A stretch of DNA of 64,000 bases. It comes from Luscinia megarhynchos. Taxonomy: Eukaryota; Chordata; Aves; Passeriformes; Turdidae. The translations under genes were made by a program, and so were the position numbers. Within the stretch, counting starts at the first letter, position 1. The number at the start of each line of letters is the position of its first letter. Shown one piece after another: positions 38,905 through 50,900 of this stretch. The notes beneath the pieces are model-generated. The model made no database searches. It was given only the letters and a program-made list of their open reading frames with translations, and was not told the origin of the DNA. The stretch covers positions 7,300,146 to 7,364,145 of the forward strand of contig JAPFBE010000002.1 in assembly GCA_034336665.1 (NCBI GenBank), in the 5' to 3' direction.

Positions 38905-38955
38905 CTACTAACCATCTGTCATCTATTTCATTTGCATCATCAACACCTGCCCTGT
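38905..38955. promoter_or_regulatory. E-box/octamer/E-box cluster
   Basis: CATCTG (38913-38918), the exact octamer ATTTGCAT (38930-38937) and CACCTG (38944-38949) lie within 37 bp. Proneural bHLH and POU factors are known to cooperate on such paired sites in neural enhancers. Each motif alone is common, so this is suggestive only. Confidence 0.25.
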
Positions 38956-41099
38956 TTATCTGCTACATTCTTTTCTTCTCTGAATTCTTACACTGCTTTA
39001 ATAAAATACAGAAGTGTTATTGTTAAAAACCAATTAATTTACAATCCTCCACAGAGATCATATTACTTATATTTCAATTTAGCTTCTAATGACCTGCTTT
39101 CTTGCAAAATGACTTAATTCTGGTGTCAAAGATTAGTTATTAGACATTACCCTGATGCACCAGTCATGTACTGCTGAGACAGCCAAAGCAGCTCTAGGTG
39201 TCCCCAGTCATTAATCAGAACTCAGAGACATTTTCTCTATAACTCATTACAGAACCTGATTTCATCTGCCACTTTAACTCTTTGCTTTACTGAGTATTTT
39301 AAATCTACTTTTCTTTGTTGTTTTCACAGTTTGGACCTTCAAGGGGGAGAAAATTATTGGAAGTCTAATTGCTTTGGAAAAAACCTATTGTTGCTTGTGT
39401 TTTCTGCTGGCCCTCTGCTGAGAAATTAATTTTGTGTCTCAACTGTTACGTGAATGAGGTCTAAAAAGCTGGACTTCTTGTTCTCTACATTGGTTTTGGG
39501 AGAAATTGACACACTGGATTTTCCACACAGTTACAGCTTGGGATGTGCATTCCTTATGATGGTAAGAGGCAGTGTTATAACAATAGATCTCAGAGGCCAA
39601 ACTTCTTCCATGGGTTTCTTGGGAAGGCAGCTGCCACTAGCCACCTCCTTCCTGGGCTCAACAATGGGTACAATGAAGCAAGTGGACAAATCCAGCTAAT
39701 TTTTACAGCATCAGCTGGGTTTGTAAGCATTCAGAAGAGTAGCTGGTTCTGCAGTTTACACGGTGATGTTTCATACACAAAATATCATGTGCAATCTAGG
39801 GTAGGGCCAAATTCCTCATTCTCACCATATTCCAGACAAGAATTGGCTTTTCTTTCTCATAAACTGGTGTGGCTTCTTCCTCCTTCACAAGTGGTGTAGC
39901 ACTTTACTGAGACTAACCTTATTTGTGAGGCATCTGCAGGCTGTGATTTGCAGACAGTAAGGATGGATTTGATCTTTGGAAAGAGAATAGCATAAAGTGC
40001 TATTCTGTGTCTTTGTTTATAGATTCTGTGACACATAAGAGAAGTACTTGCCATTATATTAAATCCGAAATCTTTAGAACATTTCAGCAACTAGGGCATA
40101 AAAATTGCATATACAAATGGATGGATTTTATATAGAAATTAAACCTTTTAAACAATTTATGTCAATTTAAGCTTTTGAACAATTACATTCAGAGTATTTT
40201 TTAAATGCATAACAAAATTAAAACTTCAGGCTTACAAAAACTCATTCATGGAGATGGCACAACTGGCAGGATTTAATATAGAAAAGGTTATTTCTTTTAT
40301 TCACAGCCAAGTCTATATGCTGCAGTACTACTTCCAATAAAATTTTATTTTTAGCATGTGTAAGTGGTGCAGTTGAGAGTGGGTGAAATTTTTTTACTTT
40401 CCCAAATCACAGTCACTTCTGTCTGTCGAAAACGAAAAAGATACCTAGTGCTATAAAAGGCACATAACGTCTCATTTGACTTCTTGACAACTGCATGCCA
40501 TGCTGGAAGAATAAGAGATGCTCTTTGTTTTCCTAAAGCAGACTGGAATTGTCTGTAGAGTGTAAGCTGATGAAACTTCAACAGCTGTCTTATAAGAAGT
40601 AGGATTTTTTTTCTCAATAGACTATCAAGGGACATGTGAATAGCACACCAGACTAACTCTTAAACAACAGGCATTCTATGAAATGATCAAACTCAGCTAT
40701 GAGGGCCTAAGAATAACTTCCTTTGGATGGCAGAGGTGGGACATTGTTCTTCACATACTGTGAATGCTAAAGTTGTACAAAAAAAACCCATTTTCCTGGG
40801 TGTGTGTTGTATTTTTATAGCTTATGATATTTGCAGATATAATTAATCTGAAACATTAATATCTTAAATACAGAGATGATCAACACTTTGGAAAATATAG
40901 TATGTCCCTTTGTATGAACATCCTTAACAGTTTTGTTTCCAAATGATATAGACTATTTGTTTAAATCAGACTAATAAATAATTCACATTTATAAATAGTT
41001 TCTTCACAGGGTGATGCAGCATGGTGGTAGGGTAGACAACATCCACCTAGAGCCTAAAATGTCTTCAGACATAATCCTAAAATAATTCTGTTTTCAAAT
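38956..41099. other. Intergenic stretch with no recognisable gene
   Basis: AT-rich. A 118-codon plus frame at 39543-39899 has no recognised domain. No repeats identified. Confidence 0.5.
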
Positions 41100-41640
41100 G
41101 GTGAAATGTTCTGCCTTCAGCTCAGGCGGCACATCATCAGCATCCAGATCAGGAGTTATGCCAAACTAGATGCAATCTAATATGGAAATGAGATGTTGGC
41201 CTTGATATTGTGTCATTCTTCTGAATGGGATCACCTGCACCCATATCTCCTAAGAGGAAATTTCAAACAGAGTTAGCTCCTTAAACCTTCTAATTAAAAT
41301 GAGAAATCCCCAGGCTTCCATGACTCAGCCTCGGAAAAAGATTATTAGGAATTTAATAGGGAAAATATCGCATCTCAGACCATCTGTGACCCAGTGCTCT
41401 GTGAGAATTTAAAGAAAACTGGAGGGAGGAGGTGCACGCTCCAAAGCACACTCTAGAAGTATTTTGTTGGAGCTGCAATAAATCAACATAGTTAGAGTAC
41501 AACCTTTTTCAGATTTAATTACTGTTACATAATTATTAGCAAAGCAGTCTCCTCTGAAACTGTAGAACTCATTATATCAAAAATCCCCAAGCTCCTGATG
41601 GAATTTATGAGCTAGGTACTCTCTTCGTAGCTCTGGCAAA
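41100..41640. promoter_or_regulatory. Candidate conserved non-coding segment next to the ATTCT array
   Basis: Unique sequence with an AP-1/half-MARE site ATGACTCAGC near 41321, CATCTG near 41382, several ATTA cores ('taattaaaatgag', 'ttacataattattagc') and scattered retained CpGs. The texture resembles developmental non-coding elements. Motif evidence only. Confidence 0.25.
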
Positions 41641-41685
41641 ATGCATTTGATTTTGTCTCCTGCAATCTTTTTAGTGTAGGGAGCT

Positions 41686-41925
41686 ATTCTATTCTATTCT
41701 ATTCTATTCTATTCTATTCTATTCTATTCTATTCTATTCTATTCTATTCTATTCTATTCTATTCTATTCTATTCTATTCTATTCTATTCTATTCTATTCT
41801 ATTCTATTCTATTCTATTCTATTCTATTCTATTCTATTCTATTCTATTCTATTCTGTTCTGTTCTGTTCTGTTCTGTTCTATTCTATTCTATTCTATTCT
41901 ATTCTATTCTATTCTATTCTATTCT
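41686..41925. repeat. (ATTCT)n pentanucleotide array with internal GTTCT block
   Basis: Forty-eight uninterrupted pentamers span 240 bp: 34 ATTCT units (41686-41855), five GTTCT units (41856-41880) and nine ATTCT units (41881-41925). There is no other interruption, so the array is young and probably length-variable. ATTCT is the unit expanded in human ATXN10 disease alleles and is prone to duplex unwinding; no gene is near enough here to suggest that role. Confidence 0.97.
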
Positions 41926-44900
41926 ATAATTTTTGTTTGGGGAATATTCACTATTTGCATTTTTCATTACAAAACATATTCATTTTCATTTGTACACTTT
42001 TCTGCTCCCGGAATAGAATCTAGACATAAGCACTCAGGGATAGATACCCTTTCCCCTTTGTTGAAAAGGATTCACATCTCATTTTCTCCACCTCTCTAGT
42101 AGCTACTGATTGAACTAAAGTATGGATTCCCTCATGGAGATGCCAAAGGATAAAATTTTTATTGTGTTTTCCCAGAGGTTTTGCTATGAATACAGTTTCA
42201 AACCTGCCAATGATGTGAACAAATTACCACCAGGGAAGACTATTTGGTGTCTACCTCAAGCAAACCTTGGGGCAGCCCCTTCCCTGGACCTTGTTGACTG
42301 ATTAGAGACTTTTGACAGCTGTCTCCTGTATGGAGAGATTGCAGGATGCCCTGGTGGACAGGCTGACCCCTAAATCCATGACATTGCTTCATACATAGAA
42401 GCAGTAAGAGGCATCTCCCCCAGAGAGCTGAGAGAACAAGTGAAGAATGGCAATGGCCATGGGTCCTTTAGATTCACATTATTTCACAGCTGGTGGGACT
42501 GGGCTGAGGAAGAAGCAAGGTCTCAGTTCAATCAGATGAAAAAACTACAGCAATCCTCCCTTTCCAATTTCTTCCTTTAGCCAGGGAACTGCAATTCCTA
42601 GCAGAACTTGTGCTAGCACAGCCCAGCCATCAGCCCTGGGAGGTACTCCTAAAACTAAGTGGATCTTTATTTTCTTGTGAGCCCATGAGGCACAAGTCTA
42701 GGAAGATTATTATAGTGTGTTAAGGGGTAACTCACAGATAATCAGAGCTTTTCTGCCACAGAACAAAGCTGAAATTATATTTACCTGTTGAAATTGCTAT
42801 GATAATACTGCCAGATGGAACAAGACCAGCCTGCTTTTTTTCATTGAGCTGCATAAATTGGAGGCATCAGACAATAACTGGTCTTCCTGCATTTACCCAC
42901 TCCAAAATACAATTTTGTTGCTGTATTAGTTGACTTGAAAAATTGCAAATCTTATCCTAGTAATTTTATGTACAAATTTTCTAAACTCAATTCAATTTTT
43001 TTACCTGTAGATATAATTACTGAGATAACCCCCAAGGTTTAAACTTACCCCCAAGGTTTTTGCCTTACAAAAGGTGGGATGCTGGGCTATACTGGGTCAG
43101 GTGTGTTGGGATATTCACTTTTGCTCTGCATTTAATATAATTCAATTATCTTTAGAGATATTACCCTTGATTTATATTACAGGCTGCAAAATAACAAGAA
43201 ATAAAATACTAATTAATTTTGCATAACACTTTAATGTGATCTGTGTCCTGGATTTAATAAATGATACACTTATGATATTCCAAAAGAGAGATTAAGAAAG
43301 AAATCAAGAATGAATATGGGCCCTCTTTCCTGTAAGAGGGCTCAAGGATCAGGATGTGCATTTCACATGTCACCAGCTGGAGGAAAGTTTGCTGCACTAC
43401 ATTTCTAATATATGAATAGAGAGGTTTAGAGAGGAAGAGAGAATGATAGAGACAGCTTGGAACTGGATTTCTAAATGAAGGAGGAGTCAGTATATATATA
43501 TTTTTAATTTTCTTTTCTTCCCTAGGAAAAAGCTGTTGCTTGAAGTATTCTAGAGAAGTGTGTTTTGAGGTGATCACAAGGCAAAATTACAATAGTTAAG
43601 GAAAGAGGAATCTATAGTATAATAATTGTTGATGGGCTAAAGAAGAAAACATGGTATATAAAACAGAGGGCAAAGACAGGACATGAAGAAATCCTAGTAC
43701 TATCCATGAAGTTTATTTGAATTGCAGAGAGACCCAGACCTAGCTGCTTATCTAAATAAATCTTCTTCTGAAGCATCTCACTGGAAAAATGTACTGAGCT
43801 TATTTTCTTGGGCACATCCTTACTTTGTGAAAGATGGGCTCAGGAGGCTTATTGGCATGAAGGCAGAGAGCATGATTTGGGCAGTTATGTGGGCCACTGG
43901 GCAGAGCATCAGATTGAGGTTTCAGACTCTTGAGCAAGTTACCATAGCTTAATGAGTTCCTATGTAGCAGCTGAGCTGTTGCAAATATAGGGTAGCACAT
44001 GCTAATTTAAACTATTTTCACTGGGGCTCAGCTGATGCATGGCAGCCATTAAGCCAAAGCAGCTCAGTCACATGTCTGAAATCTGATTTAGGGAGTCTGG
44101 GTTCAGCTTGGTTCAGGAAGTGGATCACTCACTAGGTTTCTGCTCAGCTTGTAACTTCTTGGGACAGCAGCTCCATCTTGGGTTTTCTCATGCGTTTAAA
44201 CTGTAGTAATGATGCCAGCTCACTAATACAGACTGTTCTGAGGGAAATAAAAAAAGAAGGGAATGTTATAAGAGTAGGATGCTTGGATTTGTTATTGGGT
44301 AGAAGTGTGGAGGATGTTGAACTTTGGCAGAACTAATTGCAAGTTTTTATTCTTACCCCCATTAATAATTGAGTAAATCCAATGTGTTTAAAGGAGTTTT
44401 GCTGGTAGGAACAAGGGCAGAATCTTGCCAAAGTGATCTGGCTCTCTATTGGTGGGCACACATAGTTGAGATTTATTACATTTCCTGGGAAGTGATGAGG
44501 AAAGGATAGAAAATCAGGAAGTGTGAATTTTATTTACAAGGTGCTAAGTTTGGGACTTTAAAAAGTACTATGTGTCCTTATCCTCTCAGGAAAGGTGAGA
44601 GCACAAAGGCCCGTTTTTATTTTTTCCCAGTATGGTATGCTTTTAATAATTTAATACTGAGAATTTGGTTTTCTCCCTTGTTTGAAATGAAGGTCTCCCC
44701 TGTGGAAGGATTTTATTTTGTATTCGTGTGCTGATCATAACATGTGGCACTCCAGACAGCTATTCTGCTCAGAGCTGAAAAACACCAAGCCACTCCTTTA
44801 ATACTACCAATAAACATTTTTGCTATTTTTTCCCACAAAGTGGTACTCTATGCATTGCGCCAGTTCTCCAACTGACAGATGCTCTTAGAGGTAAAAGTAT

Positions 44901-47900
44901 CAGTATTTACTGATTACTATCACTATTCCAAAACAATTTACGAATTACTAACTCCTAAAACATTTATGTATGCATGTCAGTTACAGCACTCTGCTACTCT
45001 TTGTTAGACAGATTGACAAAATACATGTATCATCAGAGTTACAATTGCCATGATAATTACTCAAGGGAATAACTCTGTAATGAAAATGTAAAATAAAATC
45101 ATAGTATTGTGTACAGTGATTAAATATTTTTGTGATTATTTATTCTAAAGTCATTGGGGTTGTTCATATGTCAAAATGTTTGATCCAAAAAGTAACATCT
45201 TGCTGCAAAAATGATAACTGTATTCTTAAAATAACACTTTTGGAAATTGCAAAGGACAATGCTTTTCACGTTCTCACAGTCTGCTTCTTGTCTTGCTCCT
45301 CCTGTTTATTGAAGACAATAAACTCAAACACTTGAACAAAAGTCACCTGGCATCAATCCTGTGTGCATTTACAGGGACAATAACATGGAAGAGCAGAGCA
45401 AGATTTGAAGCCCTGGATTTGGGGGTCCTCCCTTGTAAATAGATGCAGCCTTTGCCTAGTTATTCATCAGACTAAAGATTTTCAAAAGAGCTGTGCTAGC
45501 CCCCTCAGCTACTGCTTCTGGGCTGGCAGAAGCAGCTGTCTCTTACCATTATGCCTGGAGGAAGCGGTGGCATTTGCCAGCAACTCCCTTTGTGTCAAAC
45601 TCATTTTCTACATTCTCTTATTTCATTTGCATAGTCAACTGGTCCTTACGCCTGAAGAAAATCAGGAGAGCATGTGAGGAGTAAGTTGTTAGGAATGGAG
45701 GTGCAGGAACAGACCTCATTATATTCCCGACAGATCTGCCAGCTCACGAGAACATAACACCAGAGAGAGACTCTCTGTACTAACAGTTGACAGTACTAAA
45801 ATAAAGAAGGCAGCTCCCCCGCTCCCTGGCATTTCAGGAAATCATTGTGTACATGCAGTGAAATACATCCGTGAGCCCTCTCTTCACTGTGATGCCCTCC
45901 TGGTGGACAGGGCTTACTGATGTCAGGAGTGCTGGAAAGAGTAAGAATTAAGTTATAATGGGCTGCCTGCTTCTATTTTCTTCCCTCCATCTGTGTCACT
46001 TCTTTCACAATAATTTTGCCTGGGATTGTCCCAAAAATGTAAGTTAGAAATTAGTCAAAATAATCTGAAATCCTAGAATAGCCTAGATCAGAGACTTGTT
46101 TTATTGAATACCTTGACAATTAGAGCTTCAGCATTGTTAGTGCTGCTGCTTTTTCCTCATCTGTGTCTAGCCTGGCTGCAATGGTGTGCTGATTCCTTTG
46201 CTGCCCAGGAGAGGTCTGGCAAATATATTTTCCAGGAGAGGAAATCCATGTCTATATATGCTGTGCTTACAACAACCACTCTGACCAACCAGCAGCTAAT
46301 GATGCCTCCTCAGATGTGTCTCTGATAAAGTCATCAAGAACCTCTTTCTCTTTTTTCTTGAGCAGCCCCGTGGATGTTTGATGAGCCTGACCTCCTAACT
46401 CTGATTGTGCTCATGCCTTTGATGGGTACCTCCAGGCTGTTACTTGATGTGCTACGGTCTCTGGATATGAAAGCCTCTTTTTCTGCCCCAGCCCCATGCC
46501 TTTTTATTCTGAGTTTTGATATAACTGGCATTATGCTGGATGTAGCTTCCCAGCTACAAGTGAAATCCAAGCATAGATGAAAAATGCCAAACCAAAACTG
46601 ATGCTGATGAACCAAACAAGTGTCAGTTGCAAGTACTGTTAATGAAAAAAATAATTCTGTGCCTATGATTTTGGCCTTATTTACTGTTGATGTTGATCAC
46701 CACTCCACAGCTGGTGCCAGTTTGAACAAAAAGAGAAGGCATGCTGGGAATCTCTGACAATTTTATTAACAAAGATGATCAGAAAATTTCCAACAAAGCA
46801 AAATGCTTTGAAATATTATACTCTGGTTATAAGATATACTTATATAAACCCATATTAAATGGGTTTTTTCAAGAAGGAGAAAGAGGGGAGGAATAAGATC
46901 GACTGTAATCATTTTCCAGCAGGCTTTCTTAACTAAAAATGAAGTAGGTATTGCTGGAATTTGGTGTAGTTGAAGAAGGTAAGAGAGATGACTTTGAAAA
47001 CAGACACTGTTGCTCATTCAATTGTGACAGTGTTCTGCAACAAGATTATTGATAGAAATGTATGTGCAGCATATTGCCTTTATCTAGTTGATGTGTTCAA
47101 GGTGATAGCAGTGCATGCACAGCTCTGGGTACATTATGCAAAAATTCAGCAGTACCTCACTTACAAGTGATCTATATATCCTTGTCAAAACTTAGGTTCT
47201 TTGGTTGTTTTTAAGTTCTGTAGGTTTTTTTAAGCTTTGTAAATCTGATGTTGTAACATCTTATTATATTTTGGTCCTGTTTTCTCTAAAAGAGATCTCA
47301 GATGCTCAGTGCTTTTACAAAATGTGCCCCTCATGGTTAGGAGAATGACCTGGTAAATAGCAGTTATGACTACGGTTGCTTTTTAAAATAAGCACTGATT
47401 AGATCTATAGTTCTGTGATTGAATGGAGATATTCCTCAGTCTTAGACAGGATATGATAATCCCAAATGGTGTCAGTGGCTTGGGACCTTTTAGGGCTGTT
47501 GTGCCTGTGTAGTAACCACCTTGAACAGCTTTTCTCCCAGTAAGCACAAGCTGATTTCATATGCCTACAGACCATTCTGCAAATGAGCCTCTGTAGTGAC
47601 CAGGGAACCTAAAATTGAAGCCATATGGAAACTTACTGTGCATATTAAATTGCATGCAGCAGTGTTAACAACGTTTTGATTTGTGGCTGCAAGTAATAAA
47701 TGAATTACATTAATTTTGTAGTTGCAAGCTAATTTATCCAGAATTACTTTTTAATAACCAGCATCATGTTCACTGGTAAGATTTAAATACATTTAGGAAA
47801 AAGTCTGAAGATCTTTTCTTAAAAAAAAAAAAAAAGCTGGATTTTAATTTAAGACTGAGTTTATTTTATAATTCTCTAGATATTTAAAAGTAAATTGTCA

Positions 47901-50900
47901 CAGAGCAATGAAGTGGAGAGCAGATTACCTCTACATGATGCAGGAACTGGGGTAAATCACAGATGAAATGGACAAACCATGCAAAGAGTCTGTCTACTAC
48001 TGCCTTCACACAAACTGACCAGCACAAGAGAAGTGGCAGGTATAACACTGATCTGAGATCAGATATCTGAGCAGAGATATCCCTCCTTGTGTGCAGTCCT
48101 TCCTTGCCAATAACTTATCCTTTTTGGAGGAGCAGACAACTTGCTGGTGACTTTAAGAAGGCAGAGGATGTTAGTGAGTGTATGCTTGTAGTCTGGGACT
48201 GCCAGAAATGTGTGTGGCCCCACACAGAATATCTTCTCTTATACCTTGGTTTGTTAATAACATAATTAATATATTAAAACTAATTCTGCAGTGTTGTTTT
48301 TGCCCAGAAAAATGCTAAATTTGAAGGGAGGATACATCCCAACACTTAGCAAAAAGAGCTAAGTGCATATAACCACAGTACCAGTGAGATACAGCACACA
48401 AGCAGTATGTACTGTTAATCACTCACAGAGGCCACTAGGCATATCTTAAACGAAGAGCTTTTCCATGAGGCAGTGCCTGTGGTAGAGACCATTACTCATG
48501 GCAGAGTCACCATTCTGCAGAACGTGCTGACATCTGTGTGAGTACCTGAGGGTACAGGGAACCCGTGGCTGAGCACGATGTGTGTGTATGGTACAGCAGC
48601 ACAATCTCCTCTAGGGCATCTTTTGCAGGCTCAGCTGTTTGAAGTGGCTCTGAATCCAGCACAAAGGCTGAGGTTACTGTTATGGGGTGGATGACCTGCT
48701 AAGCAACCAACTAATTCAAAATGGGGATGGACAGAGCTGTATTTGGGACATATTGTGCAGGCAAGGCAGACTGGCACCCCAGCCCACGTGTGATGTACCT
48801 GTCTCTGAGGAGGTGATCAGCTGAATGTGTTGTGACCACAAAGTTGCTTTTTCCTCCCAGGATTTTCCTTACCTGTGTTTCTGCTGGGTGTTGCAGAGCA
48901 CCTTGCATTGAATTATTATTCTGTCCACTAGGAAAGATGTTGTCATACTTCTGGTGGTGTCTATTCACATCCTGCATTATGTTAGGGCTGACTTTCTGTG
49001 GCTGCAATATTTGTCATTCTGATTTCTGGGCTTAGCTATTTTAAGATTCTCCTTTAGTGAGAGTGTGAGATGAGGCACAGGGACAGGTATATCCTTTTAG
49101 CTAAGCTTCTATTATTCAATTGAATAAGGGGAAACATGAGAGTGTAGTAAGAATAAGAATATATAAAATTTAGAAGTAGTGGGAACATGATGATTATGAC
49201 TAATTTGAATCCATAGGCTGAAAATTGTGTATATGAACACCTGACAACTTGTGGCTGTACATATTGAATGAATGTTCACTCACCATCTTACCATGTTAAT
49301 AAATTTTCTGGCATTTTGGCATCAAAATAATTATAACTACATGCATTCAAATTATTTTCCCCACTTTCTGGTGGAAACCTGCAAAATCTGTCCCAATGGG
49401 TGTAGGTGTGCCTCTGTATGTAAGCTGATGGGTGTGAACTAAAATGTTTATTATATCTATTGTGGGGAAAATATGTACTTTTCTGAAGTAAGGCCTGCTA
49501 CCAAGACAAAGATGCTAAGCCCAAGAACAGCTCCCCTTATAAATCCAGAAGGAAAAGGCTTTTCATCATGGCTGACATTAACTCTCCTTTAAAATTTGGG
49601 AATGCAATCTCAATTGCTTAACTTTTGAAATTAGCAGGAGTCCTGCTTCTGGTGCTCTCCTTGTCCAGACAATGCTTTTCTCTCCTACAGGCGCTTCTCC
49701 TCATGAGGGGCAAATATTGACTAACATTCCTGTGGGTCTCTCCCTGGATTCTGAGGAGGATCCTGTCAGAGTCTCTTTGTTTGCAAGCTGTCTGCCCAAC
49801 AGAAATGTCATTTCAGTTGCATCTAAGCATTATGCATCTGCTCATGAGTCTGTAAATAAATAACATCATGGATAAGGCTATGCTTATCTTCCCATGTGAT
49901 TTAGACTCCAATCTGGTATCTGCTGAATTCCAACAGAACTAGAGTGGACCCAAGTCCTAATGTTCCTGATTTCAAGAGTACAAAATGTATGATATAATCT
50001 GTGGTTTAGCCTGTATTCTTTATCTGTACAAGGGCCTCCCATTCAGCTCCAATTAGATTTTGCATTTGCAAACAGAATGTCCAAGCACTTCAGAATTCAT
50101 GACATTTTACATGTGGGCATACTTACAGATCAGGAAATGTCATCAGTTTCAAAAATACTGTTTCAAATACTAATCAGTTACAATTAAAATACTAAGAGAG
50201 GGGAAAACCCTCAGACCTGCTTAGCACTGTTCTACAGAACTGCAAAAACCCTCCAGAGTATCAGAAAGTACAATGTTCACAAGGCTGGGGTGAGATGAGA
50301 ATATACTGACTATCCTATAAAAATGAACAACCATAAGCATCACTTTTTTTCCAGCAAATATTTTTTTAACCTCCTAAAGTAGTGCAGATTTTCAGCTACA
50401 ACCAGATACGTTCTACATATGTGGTGTAGAATTAAGCCATGCAAGAATAGAATTAAATAATGCAAGTAATGCAGTTACAAGGATAAATATGTAAGTGAAA
50501 GGAGCAAGTGACAAGGAAACAGTCAAAAGAAAATGGTGTTTTAGGGAAGTAGGGGGAGGAAATCTCTTTACCATTCTGTAACAACCTTTGTGGCTGTTGC
50601 CAATTCAAAGCCAGTCGTGAGTCATAGAGACTCCACACTATAGGCATTACAAAAATAAAAGGAAAAAGAAAATAAATGAATCTTCTTCCCCCAAGAGCTC
50701 TTTTGCTTGCAAATTTGCCTTTCCCTCTTCCATTCTTGCACATCCTCTGGGATGAGGGGGAAAGCTCTGCAGGAAAACATGCCATCCTTTTGGCACAGCA
50801 TAGAAGATTTTTGTGAGATGACTTGCTCTGGTCTAATTGTGTGGTGGAGAAGGCTTGGGAGTGTGATTCTGCATGGCAGCCCTGTGTACTGTAGTTAGAT

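Noticed and set aside
41686..41925. Regular repeat that might suggest a CRISPR array
   Set aside because: It is a 5-bp head-to-tail microsatellite without spacers, in a vertebrate genome.
45894..45906. CTCF-like gccctcctggtgg
   Set aside because: Differs from the core consensus at important positions and has no supporting context.
48711..49007. 98-codon minus-strand ORF with a protein-like composition
   Set aside because: No family recognised and no neighbouring exon-like signals.
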